Shown: piece by piece, positions 17,211 through 25,881 of the stretch
Layout: every line of letters begins with the position of its first letter
How positions within the stretch are numbered: position 1 is the stretch's first letter
Source: Marinifilum caeruleilacunae
GTDB taxonomy: Bacteria > Bacteroidota > Bacteroidia > Bacteroidales > Marinifilaceae
Assembly (NCBI RefSeq): GCF_013141825.1
Contig: NZ_RZNH01000009.1
Location: 1-64,000 of the forward strand
Length of the DNA: 64,000 bases
Reading direction: 5' to 3'
Notes under the pieces: generated by a model
Databases searched by the model: none
Told to the model about the DNA's origin: nothing
Seen by the model: only the letters and a program-made list of their open reading frames with translations
Made by a program: the position numbers and the translations under genes

Positions 17211-17401
17211 ACACAACGGTTTGGCTATGTGGAGTGCGGGACTTTGAAATACTTCACTGTCAGGTTGTCACTGAGCCAATTCGTTTATTCATATTTTTGT
17301 TTTTATAGCCAAATCGTCAAAGACGAATTGGCGGTGTTGATGCGAAGAACTGCGGTTGAATTACCCGCTGAATCCCGCATTACATATCGGTTTTGTTAGG
17401 T
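17211..17401 (-). repeat. attC-like site, 191 bp, second subtype
   Basis: Outer boxes ACACAAC (17211-17217) and GTTAGGT (17395-17401). Arms CTATGTGGAGTGCGGGA and TCCCGCATTACATAT pair with two extrahelical bases on one side. The centre holds a GCCAATTCGT...ACGAATTGGC hairpin. Confidence 0.8.
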
Positions 17402-17423
17402 GCTGGTGTTATTTATTATAGTA

Positions 17424-18077
17424 TCACCAAATAATTAACCAATATATTGTAATATTTTCTTTCTCATTAATGCAAATCCCTTTTGAATATCCGTTCTTCC
17501 AACTCTCTGGCATAAATTCATTTGGCTTTAATCCATCCCAGAATTGTCCTGATTTACTATCTAAAATGTAAAACACAAAACTATTAGAAAGTCCAGAAGT
17601 GTTTTTATTCGAAAAAATATCATCTTTATCGATCCCAATATAATCGAGCTTACTCATAGTCTCAAAGAATGGGACTGGATAATATTGAGTATCGCTTCTA
17701 AATAGATTTTCATAATAAGCCTTTTTAGAAATATCCCAGTCTATTATTGTTCTCCTTTTGATCGTAATTAATAAAGAGTCAGATGCCAGATAACTTCCTA
17801 TTGATTTGTCTTGTGCATATTTTTTAAATTTCAATATGTCTTTTGCTTCAAAATCAAAAAACATATAAAAAATACATTCACTTGTAGTATCGACATTTTT
17901 TGATGTTGAATACATTCCATTAATGGATTCAGGATCTGGAAAGAAATCTACCATATCTGTTGGAAATTGCTTTAAATCATTTTGATATCCTGTTGTCGAT
18001 ATTTTATTGGTTCTTATACAAGAGATAAGAATCAAGGATAGCAATAAAGACAGAAATGAAATATAATTGATTCTCAT
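17424..18077 (-). CDS. Cassette lipoprotein, 217 aa
   Basis: Lipobox LILISC (Cys at about 20) then an exported acidic domain with many aromatic residues. Motifs include FPDPESINGMYSTSKN, CIFYMFFDFEAKDI, VPFFETMSKLDYIG and a C-terminal CINEKENITIYWLIIW. One further cysteine pair may bond. I do not recognise a family. The unit is bounded by GTTAGGTGC-AA-GTG and GTTAGGTGC-TG-GTG; the gene starts about 60 bp inside the boundary. Confidence 0.68.
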   Translation of the reverse strand: MRINYISFLSLLLSLILISCIRTNKISTTGYQNDLKQFPTDMVDFFPDPESINGMYSTSKNVDTTSECIFYMFFDFEAKDILKFKKYAQDKSIGSYLASDSLLITIKRRTIIDWDISKKAYYENLFRSDTQYYPVPFFETMSKLDYIGIDKDDIFSNKNTSGLSNSFVFYILDSKSGQFWDGLKPNEFMPESWKNGYSKGICINEKENITIYWLIIW

Positions 18078-18129
18078 ATTGTTTTAAAATTAACATCTAA
18101 TACAAAGATGTACTCTGAATTTCACTTGC

Positions 18130-18270
18130 ACCTAACGGTTATGCTAAATTTTGAGGGCGATTTTATATCGCCTGATTATCAAGCACCGCTTGCGTTAATT
18201 GTTTTTGTTACATTATCATGTTGCGCCTGTCCCGATCATTCGGGATCACTGTCCTTTAATTTTGTTAGCA
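18130..18270 (-). repeat. attC-like site, A type, 141 bp
   Basis: Outer boxes ACCTAAC (18130-18136) and GTTAGCA (18264-18270). It includes CCCGATCATTCGGGATC on the right arm; the distal TTAAC part of that arm is shortened to TTTAATTTT. Confidence 0.8.
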
Positions 18271-18273
18271 GCT

Positions 18274-18801
18274 TTATATCGTTTTTATAACTACAATTCC
18301 ATTTTTTCCACACATACCATACTTCTTTATTGACACTGGGATAGAAGTATTTATGCAGTTTAAAATTTTATTTGGTTTCAGTGATCTAATCACTTGATTG
18401 CAAAGCGACTGTTTTATTTGTTTTCCATCAATCATTAAAACTGGATTACTTTTTGAATTTGTTCTAAAGCATTTTCGAATCTCATTAAAATTTCTCCGAG
18501 TTATTTTCTTACTAGATTTGCCATGGACTATAATAATTACTGGAAAGTTATGAATAATATTATCTGACATTGATTTGTCTAAATATAAAGTTGCTACAAA
18601 CTTATTTGTATTAAAACTTTTATCTTCTTTCCAGTCTAAAACCTCTCCGTATATAATATACTTTGTATCACTTTTAATTTCTTCTAAATCATAGGTCTCT
18701 TTTGTCCAATTGTCTACGAACTCTTTGTCTATAAACTGGCAATTAGCAACAAAAGAACTTATTATTAAGAAAGCTAGGAGTATAGTGTTTTTGATATTCA
18801 T
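18274..18801 (-). CDS. Secreted cassette protein, 175 aa
   Basis: The signal peptide ends near VANCQ. The mature part is basic and contains a KDKSMSDN-like loop, IPVSIKKYGMCGKNGIVVIKT at the C-terminus, and four cysteines. The ending KYGMCGKNGIVVI resembles the plug-like ends of carboxypeptidase-regulatory or TonB-plug fragments (YG..GKNGVVVI), so it may be a stand-alone STN/plug-type module; this is tentative. Cassette ends: GTTAGCAGC-AATA and GTTAGCAGC-TTTA. Confidence 0.62.
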   Translation of the reverse strand: MNIKNTILLAFLIISSFVANCQFIDKEFVDNWTKETYDLEEIKSDTKYIIYGEVLDWKEDKSFNTNKFVATLYLDKSMSDNIIHNFPVIIIVHGKSSKKITRRNFNEIRKCFRTNSKSNPVLMIDGKQIKQSLCNQVIRSLKPNKILNCINTSIPVSIKKYGMCGKNGIVVIKTI

Positions 18802-18813
18802 TTGGGTTATTGC

Positions 18814-18949
18814 TGCTAACGATTAGTATAAGAAACGTAGGTGATTTTGAAGCTCATACCTTTCAAATTGTAGATTTGGCGGAGCCGATTAAATGCTCTA
18901 AAGATTCATAAACCACTGAGTAACTTATATTTTTTATAAACTGTTGCCT
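18814..18949 (-). repeat. attC-like site, 136 bp, AT-rich subtype
   Basis: Outer boxes TGCTAAC (18814-18820) and GTTGCCT (18943-18949). Arms AGTATAAGAAACGTA and TATATTTTTTATAAAC pair loosely. The two outer boxes do not match each other but match their own cassettes. Confidence 0.65.
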
Positions 18950-18957
18950 GCTGGTAT

Positions 18958-19839
18958 TTATTCCTTTTCAATTGATGTTTCCCATCCATCATAATCTCCA
19001 TTGCACTCATTTGCTAAATTCCACAAATACAGGACATATTGGTCAACGCTATTTAAATCAACTTTATCAACTCTCTTTATGTGCAATCGATATGGGAATT
19101 CTCCAAATGATTTATCATAGTCGTTCAAAACAATACCAAATCCGTCGTTCTTAATCTTATCAAGAAAGCTTTCTCTATCTGAGCCCGTTTTGAAAAAAAT
19201 CCAATGGTCAACTTGCCTTTCTTTTTCTAATTTATCACCACCTTTTTCAAGTTGTTCAACAACAAGTCTATTCTGCATGCTTTGATATTGCTGTGGTGAA
19301 GGGTATAAGAAGTCAAAATACCCACTCCAATCTGAATCTTCTTTAATTCCGTAATCAAATTGATAATCAGGAAACATGCCCATAGTTTCAGAAATTGTCT
19401 TTTCATATAAATTCGAACTGCCAATATAGAAATATAAGTCACGTTTGAAGTCAGACGTCAACCTACCTACGAATGTCAAATCGAACTTTTGTTTCAAGTC
19501 ATCTACCAATTTATCCTCAATATCAAAAAGATTTGAACATTCTTCTTGTGAAGACAATCCATCTTCTCTTGGGTTATTCATTTTTATCGAAATCCACATG
19601 ACATGAGGCTGATTTTTAATTGGAGCAATATCTTTCAATCCTAAGTCAAGGTAAATTGAGCCTAATTTGTCATCCACATTTGTAAAATAGAAATCCCATT
19701 TTTCTTTGTGTGTTTCATTCATTTCTATTTTTTGAACTTCCTCATTTTGTTTTCCTAAAATCTTATCGAATAATCCCATTGTGATTGCAATTACGATGGC
19801 GCCAATTATTATTAAACCTATTATTAAAAATCGTCTCAT
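18958..19839 (-). CDS. Membrane-anchored DUF695 + RraB-like protein
   Basis: 293 residues. One N-terminal TM (about 5-24) anchors two domains. Residues about 45-190 resemble DUF695 (KWDFYFTNVDDKLGSIYLDL, MWISIKMNNP). The last 90 residues resemble RraB, the protein inhibitor of RNase E activity, ending in the typical CNGDYDGWET. DUF695-RraB fusions are known in Bacteroidota, but whether they act on RNase E is not established. It fills one cassette with ends GTTACCTGC-AA-GC and GTTGCCTGC-TG-GT. A second RraB-like cassette lies at 22133. Confidence 0.7.
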   Translation of the reverse strand: MRRFLIIGLIIIGAIVIAITMGLFDKILGKQNEEVQKIEMNETHKEKWDFYFTNVDDKLGSIYLDLGLKDIAPIKNQPHVMWISIKMNNPREDGLSSQEECSNLFDIEDKLVDDLKQKFDLTFVGRLTSDFKRDLYFYIGSSNLYEKTISETMGMFPDYQFDYGIKEDSDWSGYFDFLYPSPQQYQSMQNRLVVEQLEKGGDKLEKERQVDHWIFFKTGSDRESFLDKIKNDGFGIVLNDYDKSFGEFPYRLHIKRVDKVDLNSVDQYVLYLWNLANECNGDYDGWETSIEKE

Positions 19840-19867
19840 TTTATGCAGTGTCTTTCATTTTGCTTGC

Positions 19868-20000
19868 AGGTAACGGCCTTCGGTATGAAACGTTTCGCAT
19901 TTCGAAGCAAAAAACTATCAACCCGCTATGCTGTTGATTAAATGTTATTTCGTTTAAATTTAGCACTGTCCGCGCAATGTTTTATGGCCGCTTGTTGGGC
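19868..20000 (-). repeat. attC-like site, 133 bp
   Basis: Outer boxes AGGTAAC and GTTGGGC. Arms TATGAAACGTTTCGC and GCGCAATGTTTTATG pair. A near-copy lacking the left box is at 37365-37497. Confidence 0.75.
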
Positions 20001-20542
20001 TGTCGTGTATTAATTTCTTTAATCAATTTATTTATAATCCGTTTATGAACCACCCAATGTACAGGTGAAATCAAGTCGCCCCTAGCATAAGTTCTACAAT
20101 TCAAATAAACATATTGGTTTTCGAAAAGAGCAATCAAATGTCTATTATATGCAAAAGGTCCTGAATTAATACTAAGGACTAATTCTTTTTCATTGTCCCG
20201 ATGTATTATTCTTTCGTTGAATAACTTTAATGAATTTTTAACTACATCTCTTGGATTTTCATTTGAAGTAATTTTAACTCTAATCAAATTATTATTAATT
20301 ATCAATCCTGCCATTACAAAAAGAAATATTGAAAAACTAATTATCTGTGCTAGAATAATCTCAGTGGCAGAATCATTAAACCAATTAAATTTTAAACTAC
20401 CTATTAACATTGATAAACTCATAGAAATCAAAGCAGTTGAGCCTAAAATCCAAACGAATAGAACTCCTATTTTATCTAAAAAAGAAGTCTTAATAATTAA
20501 TCGTTGAAATAGCATTGATTTTTTATAGTCAATCATTCGCAT
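19982..20542 (-). CDS. Cassette membrane protein, 186 aa
   Basis: Two long TM helices near residues 28-50 and 64-85, then a soluble C-terminal domain of about 100 residues (RVKITSNENPRDVVKNSLKLFN, NRHLIALFENQYVYLNCRTYARGD) resembling the PH-like output of small Bacteroidota membrane proteins. Start MRMIDY or MIDY. The stop lies inside the attC-like site. Unlike other units, the gene is about 225 bp from its cassette boundary (GTTGTGCTGC at 20774), leaving a long leader that may carry its own promoter. Ends match weakly (GTTGTGCTG / GTTGGGCTG). Confidence 0.65.
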   Translation of the reverse strand: MRMIDYKKSMLFQRLIIKTSFLDKIGVLFVWILGSTALISMSLSMLIGSLKFNWFNDSATEIILAQIISFSIFLFVMAGLIINNNLIRVKITSNENPRDVVKNSLKLFNERIIHRDNEKELVLSINSGPFAYNRHLIALFENQYVYLNCRTYARGDLISPVHWVVHKRIINKLIKEINTRQPNKRP

Positions 20543-20767
20543 TAATATTATATTTTCCTTTGTTATTTATTTCATTATAAGTCTCTAGTAAGCCGAACAA
20601 TGCAAAAATATCAACGACCAATCCAGTCGTTTTGAATCTTTGAAGTCAATAACGACTTTTAAAATGTAAATCCTCGCTACAAAGCATATATCTTCAGTCT
20701 TGGAATAATTATCCTAATCTGTCATCTATACCTAAAAACTATCATTTGCAGCAGTCTCCAGCATGCA
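20543..20767 (-). promoter_or_regulatory. Unusually long cassette leader, possible promoter
   Basis: About 225 bp between cassette boundary and start codon. It contains a small hairpin AACGAC / GTCGTT near 20615-20632 and no ORF. Most cassettes have 5-60 bp here, so this one could carry a cassette-borne promoter. Confidence 0.35.
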
Positions 20768-20898
20768 GCACAACGGCTCGAATATGCGTTGTACGTGGTT
20801 TCAAGGTACCTCACTTTCAAACCGCAACGTTGTTTATTAAATGCTTTAAAGTTCATATTTACCAAATCGCCCCGCATTACGTATATTTATTGTTGGGT
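20768..20898 (-). repeat. attC-like site, 131 bp
   Basis: Outer boxes GCACAAC and GTTGGGT. Arms AATATGCGTTGTACGTGG and CCCCGCATTACGTATATTT pair with bulges. Confidence 0.78.
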
Positions 20899-21786
20899 GG
20901 CGTTTTTTATCATCTTAAATCTATAATCATCAAGCGATTGAGTCAAAATAATATCTAATGAATCACTTGTTAAATTTCTTATCCAAAAATCATATTGATT
21001 TCTCCAATCATCTTTAATTCCATTGTGAAAGTGTCCACCAAATTCATAATTAAATTCCATTTTTAGCTGAAGACTATCAATGTCTCTGAAGTCATATAGA
21101 GTTATGTATAAACTGTCAAATCTAAGCGTAGCACTATCTTTAATATGTGTAGTCTCACTCATATAAGTAGAGTCATATTCATAAATCCCAATCCAGTCTC
21201 CAGTAAGTTTTTCTTTTGTAAATTCCGCTCTTTGTTTGCTTTTTTCTCCTTCCACAATCATGCTCAATTGAGTAGGAAATCCAAACACTTTTATTGCCAT
21301 TATTGTCAAGGTACATATCAAAATGTAAATCGTCTTGAAATTTGTCCGCAATAGTCCAGTTATTATAAAAAGTCGCATTGCAAGAGTTAACGTATCATAA
21401 AATGAGATTATAGGGTCTGGTGCAGCTGCAATTGAAACAACATATCCACCTTTAAAATAAAACAGCTTAAAAATCCAAAAAACTAATTCAATAATTAATA
21501 AGCTACTTTTTAATATTCTCGGTTTGAATAAGAATGAAGTTAGAATTAGAATGATTGAAATTGAAGAGAAAAGAATGTTCTTGGCATCAAAAATTGATTC
21601 TCCTCCTACAACACATCCCCATCTATTTGTATAGTCTAATTGTCCAAAAAAACCGATTATAAGTAAAGCCAATAATAAATAATAATTGTAAGGTTCAGAT
21701 GTAATTCTTTTGTACCAATCTGAAACCCATCCAACTCGCTTAGATGAAAAGAAAATAATCAATATGAATATTGTAAATAGTATCAT
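20887..21786 (-). CDS. Polytopic cassette membrane protein, 299 aa
   Basis: About six hydrophobic segments in the first 175 residues, then a soluble C-terminal domain of about 110 residues (LTGDWIGIYEYDSTYMSETTHIKDSATLRFDSLYITLYDF). The C-terminal part looks like a small lipocalin-type ligand or stress domain, but I cannot name it. The stop lies within the attC-like site. The start side is joined to a B repeat: ends GTTAGGTGGC-A-TTT and GTTGGGTGGC-G-TTT. Confidence 0.65.
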   Translation of the reverse strand: MILFTIFILIIFFSSKRVGWVSDWYKRITSEPYNYYLLLALLIIGFFGQLDYTNRWGCVVGGESIFDAKNILFSSISIILILTSFLFKPRILKSSLLIIELVFWIFKLFYFKGGYVVSIAAAPDPIISFYDTLTLAMRLFIITGLLRTNFKTIYILICTLTIMAIKVFGFPTQLSMIVEGEKSKQRAEFTKEKLTGDWIGIYEYDSTYMSETTHIKDSATLRFDSLYITLYDFRDIDSLQLKMEFNYEFGGHFHNGIKDDWRNQYDFWIRNLTSDSLDIILTQSLDDYRFKMIKNATQQ

Positions 21787-21810
21787 GTTATGCAGTTTCT
21801 CCTAAATGCC

Positions 21811-22132
21811 ACCTAACTTGTAAATAAACACAACCAGTTACGTTGACACGCCCAATATAGCAGTATAAAGGTAATAGCTATACGTTTGCTTAAATTTAGT
21901 AAAATGTTTTTTATTTGTGGGTTGCGGTAAAGGGCAAAAAAGTCCTGCATAAAAAACATAGTAGTTTCTTGTCGTAGAAGAAGCCTGTTTCTCTTCCGAC
22001 AAGAAGCATGCTTCTCTTTGGACGAGAAGCCTAATACTTTTTGAAAACTTGTTGTAACATGTTTCCGTGACTTGTTATAGTAAGTTTTTTGTGCTTGTTG
22101 TGGTGGAGGGGTAGGGGCTTAGCCTTTGTGTT
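21811..22132 (-). repeat. Cassette boundary: B repeat then C repeat (copy 2)
   Basis: Box ACCTAAC (21811-21817) runs into the B repeat (to about 21920), then C repeat copy 2 (about 21935-22110) with the same nested AGAAGCATGCTTCT hairpins. A possible distal box is CTTAGCC near 22120. No gene. Confidence 0.6.
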
Positions 22133-23038
22133 TTATTCGCAATGTTTTTCAATCCGTTCTTTTGCATAATGCTCTCCTAACTCTAATGCTTTTTTCCAGT
22201 CAAGGCATGCTCCGTTTTGATCACCCTTATTAAATTTAGAATTTCCTCTATTAAAGTATGCCATTCCATTTTCAGGATTAATCTCAATCGCTTTATTATA
22301 ATCGACTATCGCTCCATCATAGTCGCCATTTTCATCTTTTACTGAGCCACGATTAACAAGAGCATCATCAAAATCAGGTGCTAACTCAATCGCCTTATCA
22401 TAGTCTTGTAGTGCTGATTTCCATGTGTAAAGTTCATTTTTCACTATCGCGCGGGAATAATATGAATTTGGGTCTTTGTCATTAATCTCAAGTACAATAG
22501 TCCAGTTTGCAATTGCTCCACTTAGGTTCCCTGAATTATAACACTCTATTGCTTTATTAAAATAATAATCCTCTTTGGACTTGTCAAAATCAGGAAGTTT
22601 TGGTTCCAAATCAATGGCACCTCCATAGCCATCAAGTCTGCAATCAAACTCGTATCCACGTTTGGCCATATCTAAGCCCCAATAAAGTAGATTGTCTTTC
22701 GTAATTGGCATTGAATCGGTTGTGCCGTGAAGCTCAAAGCAGTCTTTATGTTGTATATATTTCTCAAATTTGTACGGATAATGAGTCAGCAAAAAGTCAT
22801 TTAGTTTTTCAAGTTTTTCCTTGCTGTCAGAAACGAAATGATAGTCAAACACAATCATGGAGAAATCAACGAGCCCGCTTTTTTTCATTCTTTTATAAAC
22901 ATCCTCAGCTGATACCATTTCTTTTCCAAAACCATTTACAAAATCATCCCAGGTGTAATAGTTATTCTCCATAGTTTGCGATTTACAACTTATCAGTCCT
23001 AAAGTTAGCATTGTTATTATTAGTAGTAGTGTTTTCAT
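22133..23038 (-). CDS. RraB-like + TPR lipoprotein
   Basis: I start at the ATG at 23038 (MKTLLLIITMLTLGLISCKS): a TTG-initiated extension would translate the boundary. Lipobox GLISC. Residues about 30-135 resemble RraB (FVSDSKEKLEKLNDFL, KRGYEFDCRLDGYGG). The remainder has about four TPR units (AIECYNSGNLSGAIANWTIV, YYSRAIVKNELYTWKSALQDYDKAIELAP, GDYDGAIVDYNKAIEINP, AYFNRGNSKFNKGDQNGAC). It is an exported protein-interaction protein, so a role in RNase E control is unlikely. The cassette start CTTAGCACC has lost the usual G. Confidence 0.72.
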   Translation of the reverse strand: MKTLLLIITMLTLGLISCKSQTMENNYYTWDDFVNGFGKEMVSAEDVYKRMKKSGLVDFSMIVFDYHFVSDSKEKLEKLNDFLLTHYPYKFEKYIQHKDCFELHGTTDSMPITKDNLLYWGLDMAKRGYEFDCRLDGYGGAIDLEPKLPDFDKSKEDYYFNKAIECYNSGNLSGAIANWTIVLEINDKDPNSYYSRAIVKNELYTWKSALQDYDKAIELAPDFDDALVNRGSVKDENGDYDGAIVDYNKAIEINPENGMAYFNRGNSKFNKGDQNGACLDWKKALELGEHYAKERIEKHCE

Positions 23039-23047
23039 TAGGGGTGG

Positions 23048-23126
23048 TGCTAAGGGGTTTGTGAACAATTGGGGGAATAGCTATCGGGTGAGCGTCACCG
23101 TACTTTAATTTTAAGTTTTGTTAGCG
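23048..23126 (-). repeat. Shortened attC-like site, A type, 79 bp
   Basis: Degenerate left box TGCTAAG and right box GTTAGCG, with the middle of the A type missing; ATAGCTATCGGG and CCGTACTTTAATTTTAAG remain. A similar short form is at 28935-29014. Confidence 0.65.
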
Positions 23127-23131
23127 TTTGG

Positions 23132-23626
23132 CTATTCATATATATAGCCTTTATTCGTATAAATAATTTCGAAATCGTTTTGAGTGTTATATATGTGAAT
23201 AAAATTATAGCTGTTCGATTCTTTAAACTTATATCTCTTTTTATTAATTCTTAAATCAAAAATGTTATTTATCGAATCACGCTTAAACTTTGCAACTGAT
23301 GCCAACCCTATTGAACGATCTGTATAAAGTGTGTCTTGATATAAGTCCGTGTTATTATGAATTAGAACTACTGGAACACTATCAAAGGATTCATTAAAGT
23401 GAATCCAAATAGAATCCTGCATTTCTTTTGTTTCTCTCAAATTCCTTGTTATTCCTGAATTCAAAGAGTCTATTTCTACTACTTGATCTTGTAAACTTAA
23501 ATTTAAGGTATCAGCTAGTAAAATCTTAATCTGGCTTGATCTTCTGTCATCCCGACAAGAAAAACAAGTTGGAAGTAAGAATATAATAATAACCAAAGCA
23601 TTTTTTTGTAAATGTGAATAGTTCAT
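23132..23626 (-). CDS. Cassette lipoprotein, 164 aa
   Basis: The lipobox is within LLPTCFSC near residues 20-24. The mature protein is hydrophilic, with repeated short beta motifs (SVPVVLIHNNTDLYQDTLY, FKRDSINNIFDLRINKKRYKF). Function unknown. A clean single-gene cassette with ends GTTAGCGTT-AA-GC and GTTAGCGTT-TG-GC; the start codon is about 53 bp inside the boundary. Confidence 0.66.
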   Translation of the reverse strand: MNYSHLQKNALVIIIFLLPTCFSCRDDRRSSQIKILLADTLNLSLQDQVVEIDSLNSGITRNLRETKEMQDSIWIHFNESFDSVPVVLIHNNTDLYQDTLYTDRSIGLASVAKFKRDSINNIFDLRINKKRYKFKESNSYNFIHIYNTQNDFEIIYTNKGYIYE

Positions 23627-23672
23627 ACTTCCATATTTTCCTCAAATTTATGAATCTAGTTCCCTTGCTTAA

Positions 23673-23801
23673 CGCTAACGGTAAGGCTAAAGTGTCGGCG
23701 GGGACTACTTGCACCTACCTTTTTTATCTATTTAAAGTTAACAAAATAAATATCAGATCAAAACAGAAAAACATCCCGCTACACTTTAACTGTTGTTGGG
23801 G
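23673..23801 (-). repeat. attC-like site, 129 bp
   Basis: Outer boxes CGCTAAC and GTTGGGG. Arms CTAAAGTGTCGGCGGG and CCCGCTACACTTTAA pair almost perfectly with one extrahelical base, the classic attC arm asymmetry. Confidence 0.82.
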
Positions 23802-24269
23802 TGCGTTCCAGTCTGCCTGACTTCTCTGTCTGTGCTGTCCCAAGCCCTGTAAGTGCAAGGAAAAGGGAAGAATCCCCTGAAGCATGTCGTTCCGTTACTT
23901 TTCCTCTTTGCTGCACCTTGCTTTTTCCTTTCGCTTTTTTCAATCTGAGCAATGCAATTTCATCTTGGGATAAGTTGCCGTGGCTCAGATGTCAGGCAAA
24001 GAAAATATTCACAAGGGATGCCAAACATAAAATGAAAATACACTCCAAATACACTTGACCTTTAGCCATTTATCCCCTAACTTGAAGCAAAGGCTTTAGG
24101 CTTCCAACTCCCAGAAAAGCCCGCTTTTCTTCCCGCAAAAAGCAAAAAGCCTTTTGGAAAGATCACCCTTTTTGCCCTTCATTTTTACCTAAAATCCCTT
24201 GTCCCTTCTTTAGCCATTTCTCTTGCCTGGAATCGAAGCGAAAATTAAAAAACAAAGTCACGGAATGAA
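23802..24269 (-). other. Cassette apparently without a protein gene
   Basis: A cassette-like unit: start GTTGAAGTTC-A-TTCC (24276 downwards) and end GTTGGGGTGC-G-TTCC (23795). No minus-strand ORF of note lies between; the plus-strand ORF at 23801-24058 begins inside the site and has no family signature. The unit is richer in G+C and contains short complementary tracts (AAAAGCCCGCTTTTC, AAAAAGCAAAAAGCC). It could encode an RNA, be a decayed gene, or be a regulatory unit. Confidence 0.5.
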
Positions 24270-24781
24270 CTTCAACTTGTATGTAAACACAACCAGTTAC
24301 TTTTACACGCCCAATATGACTGTATAAACGTAATAGCTATGAGTTTGCTTAAATTTAGTAAAATGTTTTTTATTTGTGGGTTGGGTAATGGGTTAATAAG
24401 TCCTGCTAAAAAAACATAGTAGTTTCTTGTCGGAGAAGAAGCATGTTTCTCTTCCGACAAGAACCCTGTTTCTTTTCCGACAAGAAGCATGCTTCTCTTT
24501 GGACGAGAAGCCTAATGCTTTTTGAAAACTTGTTGTAAGATGTTTCCGAGACTTGTTATAATAAGTTTTCAACACTTGTTATAACATCTTTCCAAGACTT
24601 GTTATAATAAGTTTTTGGCGGTGGTTTTTATCTCTTCCGAGAGGCTGCATAATAAGTGTCCAATTTTTATTATAATAAGTGTCCGACTTTTATTCTAATA
24701 AATGTTCAACTTTTATTCTAATAAAATTTCGACGGGGATTGTAATAAGTTTTTGTGGAGTATTTGGAGGTAGCAAATTTTA
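24270..24781 (-). repeat. Cassette boundary: B, C (copy 3) and E (copy 1) repeats
   Basis: Box CTTCAAC (24270-24276), B repeat to about 24385, C repeat about 24395-24615, then E repeat about 24630-24765. E consists of AT-rich units such as ATAATAAGTGTCCGACTTTT. All three families are stacked in one boundary. No gene. Confidence 0.65.
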
Positions 24782-25090
24782 CTATGCATTCGGTTCTCTT
24801 TTGTTGCCACATGCTGCACATATGTTAGCTTTTGGAGTTCTGTATGGTTTGCCACACTTCACACAATCAGGTCCATAATATTCAATCGCATGGTGCATAA
24901 TTGCATTTGGTTCTGTTTCAGCAAAGCCAGTTAAATTATTGTAATAAGCCAAAAGTTCTTGGAACCTTTCTTGTTTATTAGATTTTGTGTTCTTTAATGC
25001 TTTAGAATAGAGTTTTGAAGCAATTTTAAATTCCTCCTTGTCAAGCATTGGAACTTTCAACTTACACCTCCAGCAATATTTAATTTCCAT
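24782..25090 (-). CDS. Zinc-ribbon protein, 102 aa
   Basis: Two metal-binding regions: CWRC at residues 6-9, and CVKCGKPYRTPKANICAACG near 76-95, giving three CxxC pairs. The helical centre (ASKLYSKALKNTKSNKQERF) may be a dimerisation or ligand helix. A soluble cytoplasmic protein that may bind nucleic acid or protein; the family is not recognised. It overlaps the 25080-25292 gene by 11 bases, so the pair is co-translated. Confidence 0.68.
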   Translation of the reverse strand: MEIKYCWRCKLKVPMLDKEEFKIASKLYSKALKNTKSNKQERFQELLAYYNNLTGFAETEPNAIMHHAIEYYGPDCVKCGKPYRTPKANICAACGNKREPNA

Positions 25091-25292
25091 TCTGTTCGTC
25101 TTTGTTTTTTATGTATTCAGATTTTGAACCATTCCAAGAACATTTGATACAATTACCATTTTCAAATTCGTGTTTACAGTTTGGATATCCATATAGTATG
25201 TGAGAACAATTAGGACACAAACCCATCATTTCCGAACTGTCTTCAAAATATTCGGATTCACATTCATTACAGTTTTGTTTTACTCGACTCAT
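25080..25292 (-). CDS. Zinc-ribbon protein, 70 aa
   Basis: Eight cysteines in 70 residues: CNECESEYFEDSSEMMGLCPNC forms a first ribbon, CKHEFENGNCIKC a second. A double zinc-ribbon protein without other domains, first gene of a two-gene unit with 24782-25090. The unit boundary upstream is degenerate (CTTAAG instead of GTTRRR), so its mobility may be lost. Role unknown. Confidence 0.66.
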   Translation of the reverse strand: MSRVKQNCNECESEYFEDSSEMMGLCPNCSHILYGYPNCKHEFENGNCIKCSWNGSKSEYIKNKDEQNGN

Positions 25293-25308
25293 TCGTTTTT
25301 ATTAATAT

Positions 25309-25440
25309 ACTTAAGGGTTTTAAAAAAAATAAGAGGGCTGATGGCTATTGGGATTAAAAACTACCGCCTTATTTAAGCTCTGTTTGAATTTTTGTTAGTT
25401 TATCCGGATGGGAATTATTGTCCTTTAATTTTAGTTAGCT
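25309..25440 (-). repeat. Degenerate attC-like site, A type, 132 bp
   Basis: The left side reads TTAAGGGTTTTAAAAAAAAT, a decayed TAACGGTTTTGCTAAAATTT. The right box GTTAGCT (25434-25440) and the TCCTTTAATTTTAG arm are intact. Confidence 0.65.
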
Positions 25441-25445
25441 ATAGT

Positions 25446-25862
25446 TTATTTTATCTCCCTTGTACTAACATCAACTTCACCATTCCTTATTCGTAAATAG
25501 ATCCAAAGTTGTGGTTGCTTTAAAAAATCTGTTTCAATTGATTGTTCAATCTTTAGTATATAGTTTGTAATAGCGTGTCTTACTTGTAATTTAGATTCTG
25601 CATCAAATTTCTCGGGAATCAATTCATTTCTAAATCCAGATTGATGAATTTTAAAATTCCAATTGTTTTCACCTTGCACCGCATTTATACTAACTGGATG
25701 CAATGAACTTTGAAAAAAAACATCTTCATTAAATTTTTCTGAATTAGTTATATGACCAAATGAAATATCAATAAACTTAATATTGGATTCATTTTCAATG
25801 CTTCTAATTTCTTTTTTTGAAAACAGGTGACGAAAAACTTTAGGCAATGCTTTCTTTATCAT
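25446..25862 (-). CDS. Hypothetical cassette protein, 138 aa
   Basis: Soluble, no signal peptide: a basic N-terminus (KVFRHLFSKKEIRSIENESNI), a beta-rich middle (FIDISFGHITNSEKFNE) and a helical end. I do not recognise it. Cassette ends agree weakly: GTTAGAAACA-A-TT and GTTAGCTATA-G-TT; the position-11 A/G mismatch and the flanking TT are kept. The start side is joined to a B repeat. Confidence 0.6.
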   Translation of the reverse strand: MIKKALPKVFRHLFSKKEIRSIENESNIKFIDISFGHITNSEKFNEDVFFQSSLHPVSINAVQGENNWNFKIHQSGFRNELIPEKFDAESKLQVRHAITNYILKIEQSIETDFLKQPQLWIYLRIRNGEVDVSTREIK

Positions 25863-25881
25863 TTATTTCCCATTTAATTGT

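Noticed and set aside
23801-24058. Plus-strand 85 aa ORF in the geneless cassette
   Set aside because: It begins inside the attC-like site, is serine/cysteine-rich without domain features, and runs against the direction of all neighbours.
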